DNA of 35,210 bases, taken from positions 1-35,210 of the forward strand of contig CAKZRZ010000301.1 in the NCBI GenBank assembly GCA_937918955.1, read 5' to 3'. Position numbers and translations under genes: made by a program. Below are positions 25,530-33,885 of the stretch, one piece after another (position 1 is the stretch's first letter; each line of letters opens with the position of its first letter). Origin of the DNA: an uncultured Arenicella sp. (GTDB lineage: Bacteria; Pseudomonadota; Gammaproteobacteria; Arenicellales; Arenicellaceae). The notes beneath the pieces are model-generated. The model did no database searches and was not told the origin of the DNA. It saw only the letters and a program-made list of their open reading frames with translations.

Positions 25530-26285
25530 ATGAAAAATGTATTGAACCGCAAAACACTTCGCTTACTTGCCGTAGCATTGATTAGTGCCGTTAGCATCAG
25601 TGTTAATGCGATGGACGTTGAAGATTCAAAGGAAATTCAGCGGATTAGAGCTGAGCTCGTGAAAATGATCCCGCCGGCGGCAACGGCTGATATCGTTAAA
25701 ACTGATGCAGAAAACGTCTATCGTATGGAATTCCAAGGCAGCTTTGCCTACGTTTACGCGGCTGGAGATCACGTGTTAATAGGTGAGCTACTCAATACAA
25801 AAGACAAAGTAAATGTTGGGCAAGTGGCTCAAAACGAAAGGGTGGCTAAGGTCATTAAGGACGTGCCTACGAACAAAATGATTGTGTTCGGCCCTAAAGA
25901 TGCTAAACGCCATATCACAGTGTTTACCGATATTGACTGTGGCTATTGCCGTAAATTGCATAATGAAGTTGGCGAGTTGAATGACGCTGGTGTGCAAGTT
26001 CGCTATTTAGCTTTTCCACGTGCTGGCGTTGGATCGAATAGCTTTAACAAATACGTGTCAGTGTGGTGTAACAGCGATCAGCAGACGGCGCTAACTGATG
26101 CGAAAAACGGGATAGCACCCTCTGCCGCTACTTGTGAGAATCCTATCTCTGAGACTTATAACTTAGGTCAGCAAGTTGGCGTAAGCGGTACTCCAACGAT
26201 TATTTTTGATGACGGAACCTTAACGCCAGGCTATTTGCCGGCCGCTGAGCTTATGCGTCGTATGGGAGTTGAGCCGGGTGCTTAG
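25530..26285 (+). CDS. dsbC: Periplasmic thiol:disulfide isomerase, DsbC type
   Basis: A 251-residue exported protein with a signal peptide (about 1-27, ending VNA), an N-terminal dimerisation region and a thioredoxin-fold domain. The active site is CGYC (137-140) in FTDIDCGYCRKLH, and the cis-Pro loop is SGTPTIIF. A second pair (VWCNSD and ATCENP) matches the structural disulfide of DsbC. It should reshuffle wrong disulfides in the periplasm. A strong bidirectional terminator follows. Confidence 0.93.
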   Translation: MKNVLNRKTLRLLAVALISAVSISVNAMDVEDSKEIQRIRAELVKMIPPAATADIVKTDAENVYRMEFQGSFAYVYAAGDHVLIGELLNTKDKVNVGQVAQNERVAKVIKDVPTNKMIVFGPKDAKRHITVFTDIDCGYCRKLHNEVGELNDAGVQVRYLAFPRAGVGSNSFNKYVSVWCNSDQQTALTDAKNGIAPSAATCENPISETYNLGQQVGVSGTPTIIFDDGTLTPGYLPAAELMRRMGVEPGA

Positions 26286-26337
26286 GCTGACCACATCATG
26301 GGCTGTGTTTAGTATTGAGCAATAGTCACTAGCCAAT

Positions 26338-26365
26338 AAAAAAGGAGCCATTTGGCTCCTTTTTT
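26338..26365. terminator. Bidirectional rho-independent terminator between dsbC and fdxA
   Basis: AAAAAAGGAGCC (26338-26349), loop ATTT, GGCTCCTTTTTT (26354-26365). The 12-bp stem has A and T tracts on both sides, so it can end transcripts from both convergent genes. Confidence 0.92.
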
Positions 26366-26402
26366 GCGAAAACCTTTGTTCCTCGAGAACAAAGTCAAAA
26401 GT

Positions 26403-26726
26403 CTATCTCTCAAGTAGCTCGAACTTGCCTTCTTTTTCAGCCCATTCGTCAGCGTCTTCAAGAGCAGGCTTCTTTTCTGTAATAACAGGCCATATTGCCG
26501 ATAGCTCTTCATTGAGTTCAAGGTAGTGCTCGTCTTTCGATTCTAAATCGTCATCAGCAACAATTGCGCCAACAGGACACTCGGGTTCACACAAGCTGCA
26601 ATCAATGCACTCTTCTGGGTCGATAACCAAAAAATTAGGACCTTCGTGAAAACAATCCACTGGGCATACTTCAACACAGTCGGTGTATTTACACTTGATG
26701 CATTCTTCTTTTACAACATAGGTCAT
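26403..26726 (-). CDS. fdxA: Seven-iron ferredoxin FdxA
   Basis: A 107-residue ferredoxin carrying one [3Fe-4S] and one [4Fe-4S] cluster. Cysteines at 9, 12 (non-ligand), 17, 21, 25, 40, 43, 46 and 50 match the Azotobacter FdI pattern. The C-terminal acidic extension is typical of the family. CGGAGAGA provides the ribosome-binding site. It lies directly downstream of mutS on the same strand, an arrangement common in gammaproteobacteria such as Pseudomonas. Confidence 0.96.
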   Translation of the reverse strand: MTYVVKEECIKCKYTDCVEVCPVDCFHEGPNFLVIDPEECIDCSLCEPECPVGAIVADDDLESKDEHYLELNEELSAIWPVITEKKPALEDADEWAEKEGKFELLER

Positions 26727-26813
26727 CGGGTCTCTCCGCGTCTTTATTATTTCGACGATTCTTAAAACAGCGCGTATTTTATTGGCTTGGCGCTGCTAAA
26801 TCAATCTGCTTGT

Positions 26814-29396
26814 CTAATCTAGCGTCGATTTGAGCTCATACAATAGCTCAAGCGCTTGTCGCGCTGTTAAATCGTCTAGTTCGGTGGATTTTAGTCTTTT
26901 CTCCAGCACGCTTTCGTGAACAACTTCCGGCATGCTGAAATTCATACTGTGTTGAGGGCTCTGGTCCGCAGATGAAGCTGCGCTTTCGGTTTCCAGCGTG
27001 TGTAGCTTATCTTCTGCAAACTTCAAGACTTGTTGCGGCAAACCAGCTAAACGCGCCACCTGAATCCCATAGCTCTGGTTCGCCGGACCCTCTTTTACAT
27101 GGTACATAAAGACAATGTCTTGGCCATGTTCAACCGCATCCAAATGCACATTGTTAACGTCGCTGAGTTGTTCAGCAAGTTCAGTGATTTCAAAGTAATG
27201 TGTTGCAAATAGGCTATATGCTTTTAAGCGCTTTGCGAGGTCAAGTGCACACGCCCAAGCCAATGATAAACCGTCATAGGTGCTGGTACCGCGACCTATT
27301 TCATCAACCAGCACTAGGCTGTTCTCAGTGGCATTACGCAATATGTTTGCCATTTCGGTCATCTCAACCATAAAGGTCGAGCGCCCGCCGGCAAGATCAT
27401 CAGCTGCGCCGATTCGTGTAAAAATTCTATCTATAGGGCCAATAATGGCTGACGTTGCAGGTACATAACTACCCGTATACGCCAGCAAAGCTATTAATGC
27501 GTTTTGCCGCATGTAGGTACTTTTACCGCCCATATTCGGGCCAGTAATTACATGCATGCGCGTTTGTTTATCCAGAACTAAATTATTAGCAATAAATGGG
27601 CTAGATTGATTCGCTTCCACCACAGGGTGGCGGCCTTCAACGATGTGAATACCCGGTTCGTTCGATAGACTTGGGCAGCAAAAATTGAGCGATACGGCAC
27701 GTTCGGCAAAATTACTCAGAACATCGAGTTGCGCTAATGCTTGCGCCATCACTTGCATGTCACGCAAATCTGGTTGCAGTTGTTCGATCACGCTTTGATA
27801 TAAGTACTTTTCTCTAGCCAGTGACTTTTCTCGGGCACTCAGTACTTTGTCTTCATATTCTTTAAGTTCTTCTGTGATGTATCGCTCGGCATTCTTGAGA
27901 GTCTGGCGACGAATATAATGTTCTGGCACAGAATCTGCTTGAGCTTTGCTTGTCTCAATATAAAAGCCATGAACTCGGTTGTATTTCACACGCAAGGTCG
28001 AAATGCCAGTTTGCTCGCGCTCGCGCTGCTCAAGTTCAACTAAGAATTGGCCGGTGTTTTTGCTTAAGGTATGAAGCTCATGAAACTCGGCGTCGAACTC
28101 AGGGCGTATTACACCGCCTTCGCGAATAACCGCAGCAGGCTCGTCTAATATTGCTTCGTCCAAGAGTTTCTTTGCGGTATCAAACGGGCCCAAGTTAGCG
28201 CTCAATAGTTGCAATAATTCGGTATTTGCGGAGCTCAGAAGGTTGTTGATCGCAGGCAAACAGTGCAATGCTTGGCGTAAACGTACTAAGTCTCTTGGGC
28301 GCGCGGTGTTTAGCGCAATTCTGGTTAAAATTCGCTCAATGTCGCCGCATTTCCTAAGGTTGTCGTGCACCGAACTTTGGTCAATTCGGTCAATAAACTC
28401 GCCAATGGCCAATTGTCTGTGTGCCAGTGCCTGCTGATCTGAAATTGGGCCGTGTAGCCATCGACGCAGTAGTCGCGCACCCATTGGGTTGGCGCATTTA
28501 TCCATTAAGGCTACAAGCGTAAACTCGCGCCCTCCTGAGAGGTTTGTTTCAATCTCTAGGTTTTGCCGACTTGCTGCATCAATAATTAAGAAATCGCTCT
28601 TTTGAGAAATACTAAAGTCACTAATATGCGGGACTGAATCGTACTGCATATCTTTAGTGTATTGCAGTAGTGCGCCCGCAGCCGACACCGCCAACGGGAA
28701 ATCTTGGCACCCGTAGGCGGTTAGATTCTTGGTATTAAATTGCCGACATAAAAGCTCATTCGCGACATCAAAGTCAAAGTACCAATTTGGCACTGAGCGA
28801 GTTGCAATGTCGGTCCTGCTTTCATCAATGGCAGGGGATTGTTCGGCTATTAACAGTTCAGCAGGTTGGATTCGTTTCAGTTCAGATTGAACTTGCTCTA
28901 TATCATCGAGTTGTTGGGCTTTGAAGTGGCCCAGCGACAATTCCATGGTGGCAATTGAATACGCTCCATCTCGGTGATAAACGGCGGCGAGAGTGTTGTC
29001 GCGACGTTCATCTAACAAGCTGTCTTCAACTAAGGTTCCAGGAGTAACAACACGAACCACTTTGCGCTCAACCGGGCCCTTGCTAGTTGCTGGATCACCA
29101 ATTTGCTCCGCAATCGCAACCGAACGACCAAGCTTAACAAGCTTAGCCAAGTATTGATCAACACTATGAAATGGCACGCCAGCCATGGGTATTGGCTCGC
29201 CACCTGATTTGCCGCGTTGCGTCAAAGTAATATCAAGCAAACGCGCTGCCAACTCAGCATCACCATAAAACACTTCATAGAAATCGCCCATGCGATATAA
29301 CACAAGCGTGTCTGGATAATCAGCCTTGATGCGCAAATACTGCTGCATCATTGGAGTGTGTTGAGTTTGGCTTGCCGCCTTTACCGTCTCATTCAT
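26814..29396 (-). CDS. mutS: DNA mismatch repair protein MutS
   Basis: An 860-residue MutS1-type protein that recognises mismatches and starts repair with MutL. The mismatch-binding N-terminal segment [15 protein letters not shown] contains the Phe-x-Glu motif. The ATPase domain has GPNMGGKST (near residue 619), [14 protein letters not shown] and FATHYFE. The C-terminal helix-turn-helix and short tetramerisation-like tail are present. No frameshift or missing motif was seen, so it should be functional. Confidence 0.98.
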   Translation of the reverse strand: MNETVKAASQTQHTPMMQQYLRIKADYPDTLVLYRMGDFYEVFYGDAELAARLLDITLTQRGKSGGEPIPMAGVPFHSVDQYLAKLVKLGRSVAIAEQIGDPATSKGPVERKVVRVVTPGTLVEDSLLDERRDNTLAAVYHRDGAYSIATMELSLGHFKAQQLDDIEQVQSELKRIQPAELLIAEQSPAIDESRTDIATRSVPNWYFDFDVANELLCRQFNTKNLTAYGCQDFPLAVSAAGALLQYTKDMQYDSVPHISDFSISQKSDFLIIDAASRQNLEIETNLSGGREFTLVALMDKCANPMGARLLRRWLHGPISDQQALAHRQLAIGEFIDRIDQSSVHDNLRKCGDIERILTRIALNTARPRDLVRLRQALHCLPAINNLLSSANTELLQLLSANLGPFDTAKKLLDEAILDEPAAVIREGGVIRPEFDAEFHELHTLSKNTGQFLVELEQREREQTGISTLRVKYNRVHGFYIETSKAQADSVPEHYIRRQTLKNAERYITEELKEYEDKVLSAREKSLAREKYLYQSVIEQLQPDLRDMQVMAQALAQLDVLSNFAERAVSLNFCCPSLSNEPGIHIVEGRHPVVEANQSSPFIANNLVLDKQTRMHVITGPNMGGKSTYMRQNALIALLAYTGSYVPATSAIIGPIDRIFTRIGAADDLAGGRSTFMVEMTEMANILRNATENSLVLVDEIGRGTSTYDGLSLAWACALDLAKRLKAYSLFATHYFEITELAEQLSDVNNVHLDAVEHGQDIVFMYHVKEGPANQSYGIQVARLAGLPQQVLKFAEDKLHTLETESAASSADQSPQHSMNFSMPEVVHESVLEKRLKSTELDDLTARQALELLYELKSTLD

Positions 29397-29480
29397 CGGC
29401 GATATTTGAGTGCTTTTAGGGGTTATTGTGGCCTAGTAGGGGCGCTGCTAGTTAACTTTTTGTTGTTATCCTGAAATGCT

Positions 29481-30290
29481 CTATTTGATATTACTCAGAA
29501 TATGGTTCAACTTTTCGTGCACCTTAGGAGCACCAGCAACTACATTTCCCGACTTATCGGCATCAGTACTTCCAGAAATGTCAGTAACTAAGCCGCCAGC
29601 TTCTCGAACCAATAATGCGCCAGCGGCAATGTCCCATTCTTTTAAGCCAAACTCCCAAAAGCCATCATAGCGGCCACAGGCAACGTAAGCTAAGTCGAGA
29701 ACCGACGAACCTGTTCTGTGAATACTCTGCGCACGTGGCATTAGAGCTGCAAACGTTTTGAGCCAAAGCTTGGTCTCAGAACCTTCGCGATACGGGAAGC
29801 CTGTACACAGCAGGCTATCGCTTAAACGACTGTTTTCAGATACTCGAATACGTCGCCCCTCTAGTTGAGCGCCGCCGCCTTTACGAGCGGTAAATAATTC
29901 GTTTCGTAGTGCATCATAAACAACTGCCACAACCGCTTCACCTTGAAATTTGAGAGCAATTGAAACGCAACAATGAGGGTGTCCATGTAGAAAGTTGTGT
30001 GTGCCGTCCATTGGGTCAATGACCCAACAGTACTCACTATCGCGGCCAAGGTCGCCGGCTTCCTCGCTGAGTACATTGAACTCTGGGTAACTACTATCAA
30101 GAAACTCGATGATGGTGCGTTCGGCCATCAAATCGATCTCTGAAACCAATTCAGTACGGCTTTTGGTACCGACTTTTTTAGTGACCTGTATTCGGTCTAG
30201 CTGAGTAATGTTTTGTGTAATTAGTTTGCCTGCTTCAAGCGCAGCCGCTGTGGCCACGTTTAAGGCGCCAGCCATTAAGTTGGATTCCAT
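29481..30290 (-). CDS. suhB: Inositol-1-monophosphatase family protein SuhB
   Basis: A 269-residue Mg-dependent phosphatase. The metal-binding motifs LSEEAG, WVIDPMDGTHNF and KEWDIAAGALLVREAGG are intact. In gammaproteobacteria SuhB also takes part in rRNA transcription antitermination with Nus factors. The ATG at 30290 gives the full-length protein; an internal ATG at 30275 is possible. It is divergent from trmJ, the usual arrangement. Confidence 0.95.
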   Translation of the reverse strand: MESNLMAGALNVATAAALEAGKLITQNITQLDRIQVTKKVGTKSRTELVSEIDLMAERTIIEFLDSSYPEFNVLSEEAGDLGRDSEYCWVIDPMDGTHNFLHGHPHCCVSIALKFQGEAVVAVVYDALRNELFTARKGGGAQLEGRRIRVSENSRLSDSLLCTGFPYREGSETKLWLKTFAALMPRAQSIHRTGSSVLDLAYVACGRYDGFWEFGLKEWDIAAGALLVREAGGLVTDISGSTDADKSGNVVAGAPKVHEKLNHILSNIK

Positions 30291-30432
30291 TGAGAAGTCC
30301 CAGAGATAAGTTGTAAAGAGCAGCGCGCATTGTAACGCTCCGTGACCGACAATAAAAGATCTAGACTTGGGAGAATCTACCTGCAGACAGCGACTTTTCC
30401 GCTTTTTACATGTCGGCTTGTGTCGAATGCGT

Positions 30433-30443
30433 TAGAATGCGCG
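30433..30443 (+). promoter_or_regulatory. Possible -10 and GC-rich discriminator upstream of trmJ-cysE
   Basis: TAGAATGCGCG is the same 11-mer found upstream of sdhC at 10114-10124. It reads as a -10 box followed by a GC-rich discriminator, 96 bp before trmJ. TTTACA at 30405-30410 is -35-like, but the spacing of 22 bp is too long. Confidence 0.35.
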
Positions 30444-30528
30444 AAATAGCCAAGCCCGGTATCGGTAATCGCTATTGTTTTACATCGATTAACGATAACT
30501 CCTAGCACTGTTTAAAGATAACTCCAGT

Positions 30529-31389
30529 ATGAGCCAACAGGAACACATTGCCCCCACGTCAGACTTAGGTGATTCTGATTTTGAACGCGCTCTTTCGCAG
30601 GTGCGGATTGTACTGATTGAGCCAACACATCCAGGTAACATTGGCTCGGTAGCGCGGGCCATGAAAACAATGGGCTTGAGCAAGCTAGTTTTGGTTAATC
30701 CGAAAAAATTTCCGCATTATGAGGCGACAAAATTGGCAGCTGGTGCCGAAAGTGTGTTGCTTACAGCAGAAGTTGTTGAGTCGGCGGAGCAAGCGATTGC
30801 CGACTGTACAATGGTTATTGGCACCTCTGTGCGTGATCGAGAGGTCACTTGGCCAACATTTGATCCAAGACAGACAGCTGAATTGGTAGACTCCCATTTA
30901 CTGGCTTCCAGCGATGCAAATAAGGTTGCAGTGTTATTCGGGAGAGAAAGCAGTGGTTTGACAAACTCTGAAATGGATCTTTGTCAAAGCCAAATTCGAA
31001 TATCGGCTAATAATGAATACAGTTCACTCAATCTAGCCAGCGCGGTACAAATTATTGCCTATGAGCTGCGTATGCAGTTCATAGGTAGCCGAGATGATAA
31101 TCATGAGCTGCAAGCAGCGATTAAGCCTGAGCCTGCGATCAAAGAGCGTCAAATGCCTGCAACACAAAAGCAGAAAGAAGGGCACATTCAGCACTTGCAA
31201 AATACCTTAGAAGCACTAAGTTTCATGAAAGCTAAGTCGCCAACGGTATTAATGCGAAAGCTAACTAGGTTGTATAACAAAGCTGATTTAACGGTTGAAG
31301 ATATACAAATATTGCGTGGCATTTTAACGGCTGTGCAGCAACAAATGGACTCAACGGCAGGCGAAAGCAACGCTGGCGATGTCGAGTAA
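30529..31389 (+). CDS. trmJ: tRNA (cytidine/uridine-32-2'-O)-methyltransferase TrmJ
   Basis: A 286-residue SPOUT-class methyltransferase that 2'-O-methylates position 32 of tRNAs. IVLIEPTHPGNIGSVARAM, LVLVNPKKFP, VLFGRESSGLTNSE and YSSLNLASAVQIIAYELR form the SAM-binding knot. The C-terminal helical extension is longer than the core and includes an LRGILTAVQQQ segment, as in the family. It starts the trmJ-cysE-IscA-like gene series, with six bases between it and cysE. Confidence 0.95.
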   Translation: MSQQEHIAPTSDLGDSDFERALSQVRIVLIEPTHPGNIGSVARAMKTMGLSKLVLVNPKKFPHYEATKLAAGAESVLLTAEVVESAEQAIADCTMVIGTSVRDREVTWPTFDPRQTAELVDSHLLASSDANKVAVLFGRESSGLTNSEMDLCQSQIRISANNEYSSLNLASAVQIIAYELRMQFIGSRDDNHELQAAIKPEPAIKERQMPATQKQKEGHIQHLQNTLEALSFMKAKSPTVLMRKLTRLYNKADLTVEDIQILRGILTAVQQQMDSTAGESNAGDVE

Positions 31390-31395
31390 GTAATT

Positions 31396-32160
31396 ATGTT
31401 CACTCGAATACGAGAAGATATTTCAGTAGTGTTTGATCGCGATCCCGCAGCCCGGCACGCGTTAGAGATTTTAACCACTTATCCCGGTGTTCACGCTTTA
31501 TTGTTCCACCGCTTATCTCATTCCCTATGGAATATTGGTTTGAAATGGTTGGCGCGCTTTATCTCGCATTTCTCTCGCTGGATAACTGGCATCGAAATCC
31601 ATCCCGGCGCGACTATTGGGCGTCGATTTTTCATAGATCATGGCATGGGCGTGGTGATCGGTGAAACAGCCGAAATAGGCGATGATTGTACGCTCTATCA
31701 CGGCGTAACCCTTGGTGGTACCAGTTGGAATAAAGGTAAGCGTCATCCGACATTGGGCAATAATGTAGTTATTGGTGCAGGTGCCAAAGTGCTGGGGCCT
31801 GTCATGGTGTCTGATAATGCGCGCATTGGCTCTAACTCTGTTGTTGTTAAAGATGTTGAAGAAGGGGCGACCATGGTCGGCCTACCAGCGAATGCGGTCG
31901 GCTCGGTAGAGTATGATCGCGTAAATGGGCGATTTCAGGCATATGGTCAACAAGCGTCTGCCGACGACCCGGTTGCAGTGGCAATTCATGGATTATGCGA
32001 GCAATTGCAAGCTTTAGATAAATATAATCGTGAGTTAGCCGATAAACTAAAGTCATCGGGTATCCAGGTCGACGACATAGAAGTGCCTGAGGTGAAAACC
32101 GACTGTATCGAATTGAGCCCAAGTAAAAAGGCTGTCGAGGAAGAAACTGTTGTGTCTTAA
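31396..32160 (+). CDS. cysE: Serine O-acetyltransferase
   Basis: A 254-residue enzyme that makes O-acetylserine, the first step of cysteine synthesis. The left-handed beta-helix repeats begin [16 protein letters not shown] and include [21 protein letters not shown] and [14 protein letters not shown]. This is the short-N-terminus form seen in many bacteria, with a C-terminal extension of about 70 polar residues of unknown role. It supplies cysteine, consistent with the Fe-S carrier gene that follows. Confidence 0.95.
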   Translation: MFTRIREDISVVFDRDPAARHALEILTTYPGVHALLFHRLSHSLWNIGLKWLARFISHFSRWITGIEIHPGATIGRRFFIDHGMGVVIGETAEIGDDCTLYHGVTLGGTSWNKGKRHPTLGNNVVIGAGAKVLGPVMVSDNARIGSNSVVVKDVEEGATMVGLPANAVGSVEYDRVNGRFQAYGQQASADDPVAVAIHGLCEQLQALDKYNRELADKLKSSGIQVDDIEVPEVKTDCIELSPSKKAVEEETVVS

Positions 32161-32222
32161 ATACTTCACTTTAGTCGCCAGCAGTAGTTGAAATTCACGA
32201 AAAAACACGCATAGTAAACAAT

Positions 32223-32558
32223 ATGATTACATTGACTGAACCAGCCGCAGCTCGAATTGCCGGCCAAATTGCTAAAAGTAACGCCTATGCTCTCCGTTTC
32301 GCGGCTAAGGAGTCAGGGTGCTCTGGTTATTCTTATGTGATGGACCTCGCTGACAAGGCCGACGAAGGTGACTCTGTATTTGAGAGCTTCGACGTAAAAG
32401 TGGTGATCGACGCAAAAAGTCTAGAGATTTTGACGGGCACACAAATTGATTATGTGGCAGAAGGCTTGAATCAGACCTTTAAATTCTCTAACCCACGCTC
32501 GACTAATGAGTGCGGTTGTGGAGAAAGTTTTGCGCTAGAGACTCAAGCCAATAGTTAG
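32223..32558 (+). CDS. IscA/HesB-family Fe-S carrier protein
   Basis: A 111-residue A-type carrier for Fe-S cluster assembly. The three conserved cysteines are C33 (ESGCSGY), C97 and C99 (ECGCGESF). Length and strand pattern fit IscA, SufA or ErpA; I cannot tell which from sequence alone. In many gammaproteobacteria cysE is followed by iscRSUA, but here only this one gene follows, after 62 bp. An additional Fe-S assembly system is presumably elsewhere. Confidence 0.9.
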   Translation: MITLTEPAAARIAGQIAKSNAYALRFAAKESGCSGYSYVMDLADKADEGDSVFESFDVKVVIDAKSLEILTGTQIDYVAEGLNQTFKFSNPRSTNECGCGESFALETQANS

Positions 32559-32726
32559 TATTCAGCTGTCTAGGCAAGCTTGGTCAGACCAATATTTCCT
32601 ATTTGTTAACTAATTTTATTAATTACTCTCTGCTATTTCCTATCAAAAAGCCCTAAACTATAGGGAAAGTAGTTTGGTGAACGCAGGCTACATATCCAAC
32701 CATTCAAAAAAAAAGAGGAAATCATT

Positions 32727-33773
32727 TTGAAAGGCTCACACTTCAAAACCTTAACATTGCCATCCGTGCTACTCGCAACGGCCATCGGTTCTCAAGCTGC
32801 ATTCGCACAGCAGTACAAAAAAGTTTATCGCTTTGGTACTTCAGAGTCAGTTTGTCTTGGCGGTGTTGAAACTCAAAAGCAGCTTCAAGAATTTTTTGTT
32901 AACAATCCTGCTGCTGTCAATGAACTTCTTGCTGATGCGAATTGGTCTGGTAATAGCGCTGACTTGTTTGCAGCTGTAGCGAACGGTCAGATGACCGAAG
33001 TAGCTTACCCATCAGGTACCAAGCTTCTTTGGTCTGGCTCTAAGGTAAACGGCGACTATTTGGCTAAACCGTATCGTGAATACGCGGGAAAGCAATCGTT
33101 TGAAGCTTTTAGAATCGATCTTAAGTCAAACTGCGAAATTCATCATATTGCCATTCCTAAGGCTTGTTGTAACGTTTCTCTTGTGTCTGTTGTCGCTGAT
33201 ACCTCAGATGCATGTACCGCGCCAGCGCCTGTTGCGGCGGTAGCGCCAGCACCGGTCGCAGAGCCTACTGAAGTAGCGCCCGCGGCTGAATCCAAAGCTG
33301 ACCCATTGGCCTTAGTGCCATTTATTGGCGCTTTTGCTGGTACTGAAACACGACCTCGCTTTGAAACTGCTTGGGAAATGGACATGCGTGACTCATCAGG
33401 AGTTATTGGTGTGCGTGCTGGATTACTCAAAGCATTGACAGCTAAGACTTCGCTTTTGGGTCAGGTTTCGTATCTTGAGCGCCAAGGTGTTAACGGCGGC
33501 AATGTTTTCCCAGAAGAGAACTTCTCTATTGACGTGGGTTTGGAGCATAAACTGAGCCAACGCGCGTTTATCGGCGCTGGTATTGGTGCTTGGGATGTTG
33601 ATGATAGCGATTTCAGAGATACTTCACTGTACGGCATTGTCGGTGGTGATATCGGCAAGTCTAACTTACAGTGGTTCTTAGAAGGTCGCGTATTTGATAG
33701 CGATTCTGAGACACTCGACTCAATCTCAAACAATCGTATGTTCAGTGCAGGTATACGATATTTAATTAAGTAG
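32727..33773 (+). CDS. Outer-membrane beta-barrel protein with an unrecognised N-terminal domain
   Basis: A 348-residue exported protein. Translation starts at TTG 32727, with AGAGGA at a normal distance, giving a clear signal peptide (about 1-27, ending AFA). Residues 28-165 form a compact domain with cysteines at 43, 136, 147, 148 and 163, which I do not recognise. A Pro/Ala/Val linker (about 165-190) leads to a region of alternating strands (about 210-348) that looks like an eight-stranded barrel, ending SAGIRYLIK. The last residue is Lys rather than the usual aromatic. No OmpA peptidoglycan-binding motif is present. A terminator follows directly. Confidence 0.75.
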   Translation: MKGSHFKTLTLPSVLLATAIGSQAAFAQQYKKVYRFGTSESVCLGGVETQKQLQEFFVNNPAAVNELLADANWSGNSADLFAAVANGQMTEVAYPSGTKLLWSGSKVNGDYLAKPYREYAGKQSFEAFRIDLKSNCEIHHIAIPKACCNVSLVSVVADTSDACTAPAPVAAVAPAPVAEPTEVAPAAESKADPLALVPFIGAFAGTETRPRFETAWEMDMRDSSGVIGVRAGLLKALTAKTSLLGQVSYLERQGVNGGNVFPEENFSIDVGLEHKLSQRAFIGAGIGAWDVDDSDFRDTSLYGIVGGDIGKSNLQWFLEGRVFDSDSETLDSISNNRMFSAGIRYLIK

Positions 33774-33794
33774 TTAGCGGCTAGTTAATGATTG

Positions 33795-33820
33795 GAAAAA
33801 GCGGCTAAGGCCGCTTTTTC
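33795..33820 (+). terminator. Rho-independent terminator after the outer-membrane protein gene
   Basis: GAAAAAGCGGC (33795-33805), loop TAAG, GCCGCTTTTTC (33810-33820). An 11-bp stem with a T-run, 22 bp after the stop codon. Confidence 0.9.
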
Positions 33821-33885
33821 TGTTTATTGCGATGCATTAAAAATGCACGCATCGCAGACGTGTAAAGTATGAGCAGCGTTTAATT

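Noticed and set aside
32651-32665. CCCTA-N5-TAGGG dyad upstream of the outer-membrane protein gene
   Set aside because: A short dyad in AT-rich promoter DNA; it could be an operator, but nothing else supports it.
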